Part shown: positions 5,823 to 11,146 of the stretch, piece by piece
Numbering within the stretch: the stretch's first letter is position 1
Layout of the letters: every line of letters starts with the position of its first letter
Source: Clostridium sp. CAG:448
GTDB taxonomy: Bacteria; Bacillota; Clostridia; Oscillospirales; CAG-272
Direction of reading: 5' to 3'
Length of the DNA: 11,146 bases
NCBI GenBank assembly: GCA_000433415.1
Contig: FR890569.1
Span: 85,112-96,257 of the forward strand
The notes under the pieces: generated by a model
What the model was told of the DNA's origin: nothing
The model's database searches: none
Seen by the model: only the letters and a program-made list of their open reading frames with translations
Translations under genes and position numbers: made by a program

Positions 5823-7619
5823 CTACTTATATAATTTCCCGATATTCTCTTCTTTATAAATCTTCCAGTTCGCAAAATCGTCTCCCCGACCGCTCACCTC
5901 ATAGGTAACGATTGAGGTCGTGCCGTCTCCCTTGGACAGTTGAAATTTGTGGTACCGCTTCTGGTTAATACTGACAGGCACATCTGAATAAGCGTCCCCG
6001 TAATCGTGTGTTGTGACGATCCCGGCAGACTTGACAATTTCCGCAAGGAAGTTTTTCTGCGAAACCTGTGCGTCCGAATACTTCAAAGCGCCCGATTGTC
6101 CGCGCTCCTTCACGAACAGCGCCGTCTGGCGCGGCTGTTCCGGCTTTGCGCCGTCATTCCGCGCACGGCAATGGTCGCCCGTGATAATAATCGTGGCATC
6201 CTCGTACACGCCCGCTTTTTTCATCTGGCTTATATACTCACGGATCAGCAAAAAGCATCCCTTCGTCGCAGAAACGACGTTAACAGGGGTCGTTCCGTCG
6301 ACACTGTTTCCGTTTTCATCAATTTTGTAAGGATCGTGACAGCCGCTCAGGTGTATAAAGTTGAAGGAGTTCTCAGATGCGGAGAAGGACAGCTTTTCCT
6401 TACACAAATTCTGATAAACTTTTGCGTCATCCAACTGATATTCATCGTATCCTTCCCCATAACCGATGACACCGTCAAAGGAAGTGGAGTTAATGGAAAT
6501 ATAGGACTTCGCGATGAGCGGTGCATAGCGATAAAGGGACAAAAGCATCATATTGCCTACCAACGCCGGGCGATCATTGACAAAATAGCCATCGGTTCTG
6601 GTAAAATTGTCCGCGATGCCGTCAAAAATATTCGCGTCCCGGTACGTATAATAGTTGTCAATATACAAGCCGATCCGGTAGCCGTTCTCCTGCAAATCGT
6701 GCAGGAACGGAGACGTGGTATAAGCGGTCTTGAAATAGTCGGACGCATTCTGACTGAAATCCTGCTCAATCCCCGTGATCATACTTGCAATGGCAGGATA
6801 AGTGCGCGAATAAAGCGACACATTGTCCCGGTAGTAGGTGAACCCGTCAAGATCATCAAAGAAATCGGGATCCTTCCTTACAATGTCCTGATAATAACTG
6901 ACGTCGAACCGATCAAGTATGAAAACGTAGATATTGCTCTTCTTCCCGATTTTATAAAGGTTCTTGTCGCTTAGCAAAGCCTCAGCAGGCTCTTTTTCGC
7001 CGGCATTTGAAGCGGCGGTGTCCGTCGTCTCCTCCGAGTCGGCGGGTTGATAACCGAACACCTGGTAGCGGATTCCCGTAACCACCGCACTGCCGATCTG
7101 CATGACAAGCAGGATACTCAAAACAAATACCGCGCCCGTTTTGATCCAGTCCCGTTTTTTCACCAACAGCACCGCACAGATACATCCGGCACAGAGCAGA
7201 ACCCAAACGGCAATCCCCAACACAATCTGCCACGGCTTTGCCACGATTCCGACATCATCTCCCGCGAGTGAATTCAGATCAAAATTCAGAAAATTCCCCT
7301 GCAAATAGGAGGCAATCACCAGCCAAAACAACACCGCAAACAGAATGTCATACACCCGCCCGCGGGCAAAGGTTACAGCCGCACCGATCACCAATGCGGA
7401 TCCGATCACAATCAGGAGCAACGGGAGGAAAAAATCCGCAAGCCGAAAGCCCAATTCTTCTTTGTTAGTAGCAAAAATCTCAAAAGCACCCTGAAACAAG
7501 AGCGTATACACCAGTGCGAAGGAAACCAGCGCGGACAAAAGTGCGCGTTCCTTCAGCGAAAACCCATTTTGCAACGTCTGCTTCCGGCTTCCCGTAGCAT
7601 TCACCTTGGATTCACCCAT
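5823..7619 (-). CDS. Membrane-anchored sulfatase-like/LTA-synthase-like transferase
   Basis: A 598-residue alkaline-phosphatase-superfamily enzyme, probably adding or moving a phosphoglycerol- or phosphoethanolamine-like group on the outer face of the membrane. About five TM helices (24-46, 61-85, 90-107, 131-153, 161-184) are followed by a linker and an extracellular domain from about residue 228. Motifs: NIYVFILDRFD with Asp236 as a metal ligand; SRTYPAIASMITG with Thr273 as the likely nucleophile; FIHLSGCHDPY with His423 and His428; and IIITGDHCRA with Asp482 and His483 as metal ligands. The true sulfatase signature CxPxR is absent, so sulfate ester cleavage through formylglycine is unlikely. 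The start ATG 7619 is four to five bases after GGAGGTG. It is transcribed after the HIT gene (15-base gap) and before the small membrane protein gene. Its substrate is unknown; lipoteichoic acid synthase proper is not claimed. Confidence 0.82.
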   Translation of the reverse strand: MGESKVNATGSRKQTLQNGFSLKERALLSALVSFALVYTLLFQGAFEIFATNKEELGFRLADFFLPLLLIVIGSALVIGAAVTFARGRVYDILFAVLFWLVIASYLQGNFLNFDLNSLAGDDVGIVAKPWQIVLGIAVWVLLCAGCICAVLLVKKRDWIKTGAVFVLSILLVMQIGSAVVTGIRYQVFGYQPADSEETTDTAASNAGEKEPAEALLSDKNLYKIGKKSNIYVFILDRFDVSYYQDIVRKDPDFFDDLDGFTYYRDNVSLYSRTYPAIASMITGIEQDFSQNASDYFKTAYTTSPFLHDLQENGYRIGLYIDNYYTYRDANIFDGIADNFTRTDGYFVNDRPALVGNMMLLSLYRYAPLIAKSYISINSTSFDGVIGYGEGYDEYQLDDAKVYQNLCKEKLSFSASENSFNFIHLSGCHDPYKIDENGNSVDGTTPVNVVSATKGCFLLIREYISQMKKAGVYEDATIIITGDHCRARNDGAKPEQPRQTALFVKERGQSGALKYSDAQVSQKNFLAEIVKSAGIVTTHDYGDAYSDVPVSINQKRYHKFQLSKGDGTTSIVTYEVSGRGDDFANWKIYKEENIGKLYK

Positions 7620-7634
7620 TATGCACCTCCGGCG

Positions 7635-7973
7635 TCAGCCCATGCGGTCCGCCAGCTGCGTACCGCCCAATACATGAAAATGAAGATGCGCAACCGACTG
7701 ACAACCATCGGGTCCGCAATTTGTGATAACCCGATAACCGTTCTTCAAGCCGCACTCTGCCGCAATCCGCGGAATCGCCTCAAACACCCGCGCAACACAG
7801 GCGCTGTTGGAAACGCTGATTTCATCCGCAGAAGCGATGTGCACCTTCGGCACCACCAATATATGAACCGGCGCCATCGGGTGGATATCCCTGAAGGCAT
7901 AAACGGCATCATCCTCATATACTTTTTGCGAAGGAATGTCCCCCGCTATGATTTTACAAAACAAACAATCCAT
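7635..7973 (-). CDS. HIT-family (HINT-like) nucleotide hydrolase
   Basis: A 112-residue cytosolic protein, the normal length for HINT-type histidine-triad enzymes, which hydrolyse purine nucleoside phosphoramidates and related AMP-linked compounds. It shows the full family pattern: CLFCKIIAGDIPS at the N-terminus with the CxxC pair (Cys3, Cys6), YAFRDIHPMAPVHILVVPK in the middle, and the histidine triad HLHFHVLGG with His96, His98 and His100. The ATG at 7973 follows GGAGAG (plus-strand 7982-7987) by eight bases. It is the first gene of a three-gene minus-strand unit; the sulfatase-like gene starts 15 bases after its stop. HIT genes sit beside many unrelated genes in Firmicutes, so a direct link with the envelope enzyme is only a possibility. 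Confidence 0.93.
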   Translation of the reverse strand: MDCLFCKIIAGDIPSQKVYEDDAVYAFRDIHPMAPVHILVVPKVHIASADEISVSNSACVARVFEAIPRIAAECGLKNGYRVITNCGPDGCQSVAHLHFHVLGGTQLADRMG

Positions 7974-8013
7974 TTTGTTTTCTCTCCATCCCTCTTTACA
8001 AACCGATTTTCAT

Positions 8014-8043
8014 ATGATACAATAAAGCATCACAAATATGTAA
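8014..8043 (-). promoter_or_regulatory. Possible promoter of the HIT operon
   Basis: On the minus strand TTACAT (plus-strand ATGTAA at 8038-8043), an 18-base spacer and TATCAT (plus-strand ATGATA at 8014-8019), about 40 bases before the HIT start codon. Both boxes are imperfect, and several alternatives exist in this AT-rich 166-base divergent gap (7974-8139). Confidence 0.45.
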
Positions 8044-8076
8044 TCCACATAATTCTTACATTTATTCCGACAATCT

Positions 8077-8106
8077 TTGCACTTGTAGGGTTCATTATAG
8101 CATACT
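8077..8106 (+). promoter_or_regulatory. Possible promoter of the FkbM methyltransferase gene
   Basis: TTGCAC (8077-8082), 18 bases and CATACT (8101-8106), 33 bases before the ATG at 8140. The match is moderate; a TTATAG at 8095-8100 is a rival -10 but lacks a good -35. Confidence 0.4.
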
Positions 8107-8139
8107 GCGCGGAAAAAGTCAATAGAAAGGCGATAAAAA

Positions 8140-9276
8140 ATGGAATTTTCCGAAAACTTCCTGTTTTCTTCCGTACAAGAAAACGGAACGGTTACGAACG
8201 ATTTGTGGGAATCTCTCAGATCCTGTCAAAAGCCGGTTCTGCTGTACGGTATGGGAAACGGCGCAGACAAAATCATTGCCACCTGTGAACGCAAAGGGAT
8301 TGATATCTGCGATTGCTTTGCAAGCGACGGCTTTGTCAGGGGGCAACTGTTTCACGGCAGGCGTGTACTGTCCTTTTCGGAGGCAAAAGACAAATACAGG
8401 GACAGCGGATTTGTTGCGCTGCTTTCGTTTGGCTCCTTTTTGCCGGATGTCATGGACAAAATCCGACAGGTCGGCAAGGAATGCGAGCTCTACGCACCGG
8501 ATGTTCCGGTATTTGGCGATACACTGTTCGATATGACATTCTGCCGGCAAAATTTCGACCGGCTTCAATCCGCATATGAATTGATGACAGATGACATTTC
8601 CAAACATCTGTTTGCAGACATGATCCGGTTCAAACTGACCGGAAATCTGCGTTTTCTGACCGTAACCGATCAGACCCGGCAAACCATCTATAGGGATCTT
8701 TTGCGTGCGGAACACTTCTCTTCCTATCTGGATCTTGGCGCCTACAACGGCGACACGGTACGTGAGCTTCTGGCCGCGGCGCCTTCACTGCAAACGGCAT
8801 ACGCATGGGAGCCGGACCGTCGTTCTTTCGCAAAACTGCAGGCATACGCTGAAAGCGAGACCCGTTGCCGCGTGATTCCCCTGCAGTGCGGTGCGTGGTC
8901 GAAACCGGATACGCTCACTTTTGATGACAGCGGAAACCGCAACGCATCCATTCTGGAAAACGCCTCTGCCGACATCAAAGGACGCATCCGGCGCACAACC
9001 ACCATTGCGGTAGAGCCACCGGATCATTTTCTGCGCGACCGCGATGTGGATTTCATCAAATACGACGTGGAAGGAGCGGAGCATGAGGCACTGATCGGAA
9101 CCAGGCAAACGATTGCCGACAAGGCACCCGCACTTTGGGTGTCAGCCTATCACCGAAGCGAGGATTTGTTTGATCTTCCCCTTTTGCTGCACGAGTTGCA
9201 GCCGGCATATCGCCTCTACCTGCGCAGGACACCGTATATCCCCGCATGGGATCTGCATCTGATTGCAATCAGATAA
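8140..9276 (+). CDS. FkbM-family SAM-dependent methyltransferase with N-terminal Rossmann-like domain
   Basis: A 378-residue protein expected to transfer a methyl group from S-adenosylmethionine, most likely to a sugar or other small hydroxylated substrate. The C-terminal half is an FkbM-type domain: SAM-binding motif I YLDLGAYNGDTV (196-207), acidic motif WEPDRRSF (223-230), and the FkbM hallmark VDFIKYDVEGAEHEAL (303-318). The N-terminal half (about 32-125, starting VLLYGMGNGADKI) resembles the Rossmann-like fold often joined to such enzymes in Clostridia, with a GMGNGA loop. The start ATG 8140 has AAAGG at 8126-8130 nine bases upstream. It is a single gene, divergent from the HIT operon, and ends 12 bases from the tail of the SecB-like gene. 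No glycosyltransferase lies alongside, so the substrate is open. Confidence 0.88.
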   Translation: MEFSENFLFSSVQENGTVTNDLWESLRSCQKPVLLYGMGNGADKIIATCERKGIDICDCFASDGFVRGQLFHGRRVLSFSEAKDKYRDSGFVALLSFGSFLPDVMDKIRQVGKECELYAPDVPVFGDTLFDMTFCRQNFDRLQSAYELMTDDISKHLFADMIRFKLTGNLRFLTVTDQTRQTIYRDLLRAEHFSSYLDLGAYNGDTVRELLAAAPSLQTAYAWEPDRRSFAKLQAYAESETRCRVIPLQCGAWSKPDTLTFDDSGNRNASILENASADIKGRIRRTTTIAVEPPDHFLRDRDVDFIKYDVEGAEHEALIGTRQTIADKAPALWVSAYHRSEDLFDLPLLLHELQPAYRLYLRRTPYIPAWDLHLIAIR

Positions 9277-9288
9277 TCGGATAATCTG

Positions 9289-9693
9289 CTATTTCCCGCT
9301 CATGCCCGGATTTACCTCAAAGCGGTAAATATCCTGATCCTCAATGTGAATCTGCGGTATCAGAACGGGCGGCACCCCTGCAGCAGAGGTCATCACGGAA
9401 ACGGTCGCGCGCAATACCGGGAAAAGCGCGCGAAAAGTTGCAACATGCAGCTTTTCCTTTTCCTCGGAGCCGTCCACATCAAAAAAACCGAGGATGGTTG
9501 CGCGCACGCAAAAGGACTCCGGATGCTCCTTGTCCGCCATCTCCACGCCGAGCTCCGCCCGGCAGGTATTGTTGGGTGTATATTTTACATTATAGTTGTA
9601 TTTTGCGCCCATTTTCATCGCGCTTCCCTGTGGCATTTGATTTATAAATTCATATCTGACGATTCTGTATCCCTTCAAAACAGCCTCTTCCAT
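9289..9693 (-). CDS. SecB-like protein-export chaperone homologue
   Basis: A 134-residue protein resembling the Firmicute branch of the SecB family, whose proteobacterial members hold unfolded preproteins for SecA. The C-terminal half carries the recognisable pattern: LFPVLRATVSVMTSAAGVPP followed by VLIPQIHI (about 90-117), compared with the ILFPYARECI...GTFPQLNLAP region of E. coli SecB. The first half alternates strands rich in charged residues, as expected for the SecB beta-sheet. No signal peptide or TM segment is seen, so it is cytosolic. I chose ATG 9693 because AAAGGGG is about nine bases upstream; the longer reading from 9744 runs up to the preceding terminator hairpin. It sits 45 bases beyond that terminator, and I see no toxin or antitoxin gene nearby. 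A chaperone role is inferred; bona fide SecB is rare in Gram-positive bacteria. Confidence 0.65.
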   Translation of the reverse strand: MEEAVLKGYRIVRYEFINQMPQGSAMKMGAKYNYNVKYTPNNTCRAELGVEMADKEHPESFCVRATILGFFDVDGSEEKEKLHVATFRALFPVLRATVSVMTSAAGVPPVLIPQIHIEDQDIYRFEVNPGMSGK

Positions 9694-9738
9694 TCCATTC
9701 GTCCCCTTTCTTTTTGCCTCTTGCCTTGATCCGTATCC

Positions 9739-9781
9739 AAACACAAAAATCCCGTCCGAATGTGGCGGGATTTTTGTGTTT
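9739..9781 (-). terminator. Strong 16-bp terminator between the P-loop and SecB-like genes
   Basis: AAACACAAAAATCCCG (9739-9754) and its exact complement at 9766-9781 form a 16-bp perfect stem with an 11-base loop. On the minus strand the stem's second arm contains TTTTT. It begins ten bases after the stop of the P-loop gene (9791). It is symmetrical enough to work on both strands. Confidence 0.85.
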
Positions 9782-9790
9782 CACAATCTG

Positions 9791-10198
9791 TCAGATGTAC
9801 TTTTTAACGATGTCGCTTGCTTCCTCGGTCGGAATCGAGGAGGTCATAACCACATTGACATTCAGTTTGGTGGACAGCTCATCGACATCCAGAAGCAGCT
9901 TTTCAAATGCAGCCATTTCGTTTTCACAGATCTTCAGCGCGGAATCCACAAAGAGGTCTGTGATATCGTGGTTGCTTGCAAGGATACCTGCGATGAAACC
10001 GTACAGGGTGCTTGCATCAAAGACAAGGTACTCATTGGTATTGATCAGGCGGCACTGCGGCTTGACATCGTAGCGCAGCTTTACACCCTTTTCAATACAA
10101 ACCACATCACCATGTGTTACATCAAGTGCGTTGTTGACCATCTGAATCAGAACTTTGGTTTTTCCGGTGCCTTTGACACCGATCAATAATTTCAGCAT
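9791..10198 (-). CDS. Small P-loop NTPase-like protein of unknown role
   Basis: A 135-residue cytosolic protein opening with MLKLLIGVKGTGKTKVL, where GVKGTGKT (7-14) is a perfect Walker A motif. A possible Walker B is DLFVDS (81-86) with Asp85. From memory, similar short Clostridia proteins are often labelled ATP-binding or, misleadingly, twitching-motility PilT; there is no hexameric PilT domain here. The protein is too short for a normal ATPase and may bind nucleotide in a partner complex. The start ATG 10198 follows GGAGGT by seven bases. It has its own near-consensus promoter and a strong terminator, so it is chiefly monocistronic, just downstream of pgi. I cannot assign a function. Confidence 0.85.
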   Translation of the reverse strand: MLKLLIGVKGTGKTKVLIQMVNNALDVTHGDVVCIEKGVKLRYDVKPQCRLINTNEYLVFDASTLYGFIAGILASNHDITDLFVDSALKICENEMAAFEKLLLDVDELSTKLNVNVVMTSSIPTEEASDIVKKYI

Positions 10199-10231
10199 AA
10201 TTTGAACCTCCGGGTTGTTTCATTCATGTTT

Positions 10232-10260
10232 ATTATACCGCAAAAATCCCATGCGGTCAA
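10232..10260 (-). promoter_or_regulatory. Near-consensus promoter of the P-loop gene
   Basis: On the minus strand, TTGACC (plus-strand GGTCAA at 10255-10260), 17 bases and TATAAT (plus-strand ATTATA at 10232-10237), about 33 bases before the ATG at 10198. The spacer holds a short inverted repeat, CCGCA...TGCGG, at 10238-10256. I see no terminator for pgi between 10261 and 10283. Confidence 0.85.
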
Positions 10261-10283
10261 GGGGGTTTTGTAAAATTCTTCCC

Positions 10284-11146
10284 TTATGAGAGACGCTTCT
10301 GCAATTCTTCGCGTCTGTCCTCATAGCCGGGCTTTCCAAGCAGGGCAAACATGTTCTTTTTGTAAGCCTCCACGCCGGGCTGGTCAAACGGATTGACACC
10401 GAGCAGATATCCGGAAACGGCACAGGCATACTCAAAGAAGTAAATCATATATCCGACGGACGCCGGCGTTCTGTCCGCAAGCTCCAGAACGACATTGGGC
10501 ACGCCGCCGTCGCCGTGCGCAAGCAGGGTTCCCTGCATAGCGGTTTTTTTCACGGCGTTCAGATCCATTCCCGAAAGAAAATTCAATCCGTCGATATTGG
10601 CAGGATCGTACGGAACCGGGAACGTCACATCGTCCTGTTTCACATCAATCACCGTTTCAAACAGGTTACGCCGTCCTTGCTGAATATACTGTCCCAGGGA
10701 GTGAAGATCCGTAGAAAAGATCACTGACGAAGGGTAGATTCCGCGCTGGTTTTTGCCTTCGCTCTCCCCGTAAAGCTGTTTCCACCATTCGTTGAACATG
10801 GCGCCGTACGGCTCGTATTCCACCAGGATTTCCGTTGTCTTTCCCTTTCTGTACAGAATATTCCGGATTAACGCGTATCTGCAGGCGTCATTGGAGGCAT
10901 CCTGATCGGCATCAAATGCCGCGCGCGCCGCATCGGCGCCCTGCATCAGTGCATCAATGTCAATTCCGGCTACCGCAATCGGGAGAAGTCCGACCGCCGT
11001 CAGAACCGAGTACCGCCCACCGACATCGTCCGGCACGACAAATGTTTCGTATCCCGCCTCATCCGCAAAAGTCTTCAGGGTACCGCGGGCACGGTCCGTC
11101 GTCACATAAATGTGCCCGCGTGCACCCTCTTTTCCGTACTTTTTCT
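10284..11146 (-). CDS. pgi: Glucose-6-phosphate isomerase, C-terminal about two thirds (5' cut by window edge)
   Basis: Interconverts glucose 6-phosphate and fructose 6-phosphate in glycolysis and gluconeogenesis, in the cytoplasm. The frame stays open to the right edge (KYGKEGARGHIYV upstream of TTDRARG), so the GTG at 11105 is an internal valine codon and not the start. About 287 residues are visible of some 450. Family signatures are intact: VPDDVGGRYSVLTAVGLLP (signature 1), FGESEGK-like YGESEGKNQRG with the catalytic Glu, STDLHSLGQY with the catalytic His, and GVNPFDQPGVEAYKKN (signature 2) with the catalytic Lys. The wording is close to the Bacillus-type enzyme. TAA is at 10284-10286. 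No terminator follows, so some transcription may continue into the P-loop gene. The promoter lies outside the window. Confidence 0.96.
   Translation of the reverse strand, partial: KKYGKEGARGHIYVTTDRARGTLKTFADEAGYETFVVPDDVGGRYSVLTAVGLLPIAVAGIDIDALMQGADAARAAFDADQDASNDACRYALIRNILYRKGKTTEILVEYEPYGAMFNEWWKQLYGESEGKNQRGIYPSSVIFSTDLHSLGQYIQQGRRNLFETVIDVKQDDVTFPVPYDPANIDGLNFLSGMDLNAVKKTAMQGTLLAHGDGGVPNVVLELADRTPASVGYMIYFFEYACAVSGYLLGVNPFDQPGVEAYKKNMFALLGKPGYEDRREELQKRLS

Noticed and set aside
6006..6974. Open frame of 322 codons on the plus strand inside the sulfatase-like gene
   Set aside because: It is long, but opposite a gene with conserved catalytic motifs; no domain, start signal or terminator supports it.
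9268..9295. Near-palindrome CAGATAATCGGATAATCTG after the FkbM gene as a terminator
   Set aside because: The arms pair only in part (two internal mismatches) and no T tract follows on either strand.
11103..11105. GTG as the start codon of glucose-6-phosphate isomerase
   Set aside because: The frame continues upstream to the window edge with residues that match the family (KYGKEGARGHIYV), so the gene is simply cut by the edge.
1..11146. CRISPR arrays, insertion sequences, toxin-antitoxin pairs, tRNA or rRNA genes
   Set aside because: I looked for regularly spaced repeats, transposase motifs, short overlapping gene pairs and tRNA-like arms in the non-coding gaps and found none.

Overview
The window looks like a chromosomal housekeeping-type segment of a low-to-mid GC Firmicute, most likely an uncultured gut-type Clostridia (Oscillospiraceae-like). 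The grounds are: strong AGGAGG-type ribosome binding sites, near-consensus sigma-A promoters, a Bacillus/Clostridium-type LexA box (GAAC-N4-GTTC), a Bacillus-like glucose-6-phosphate isomerase, a DUF3810 protein, and a lipoprotein substrate-binding protein. This is inferred from style and families; no 16S or marker gene is present. I see no tRNA, rRNA, CRISPR array, insertion sequence or phage gene.

Layout. 1-155: the last 50 codons of a plus-strand gene I cannot identify, closed by a terminator. 255-2465: a plus-strand two-gene operon behind a good promoter, coding for an RluA-family pseudouridine synthase and a DUF3810 membrane protein with an HELAH zinc-peptidase motif; the two overlap by 35 bases. 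2477-3742: minus-strand Y-family DNA polymerase IV (dinB), meeting the previous operon tail to tail with an 11-base gap. Its promoter is a perfect TTGACA-17-TATAAT with an exact LexA operator in the spacer, so it is a textbook SOS gene. 3763-5359: a single minus-strand lipoprotein (extracellular solute-binding protein) with its own promoter and terminator but no permease or ATPase alongside. 5449-8043: a minus-strand three-gene unit, transcribed HIT hydrolase, then a five-TM threonine-nucleophile sulfatase/LTA-synthase-like enzyme, then a 100-residue small membrane protein, ending in a terminator. 8077-9276: a plus-strand FkbM-type methyltransferase, divergent from the HIT unit. 9289-11146: three minus-strand genes: the 3' part of pgi (cut by the window edge), a small P-loop NTPase with its own consensus promoter and a 16-bp terminator, and a SecB-like chaperone just beyond that terminator.

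How the genes work together. Most units are independent. The grouping that suggests a joint job is HIT, the membrane sulfatase-like transferase and the small membrane protein, which probably act in cell-envelope polymer or lipid head-group modification. The best regulatory result is the SOS control of dinB. Nothing in the window clearly amounts to a new defence or mobile system. The less-described items are the sulfatase/small-protein pair, the HELAH DUF3810 protein, the small P-loop protein and the SecB-like protein behind a terminator.
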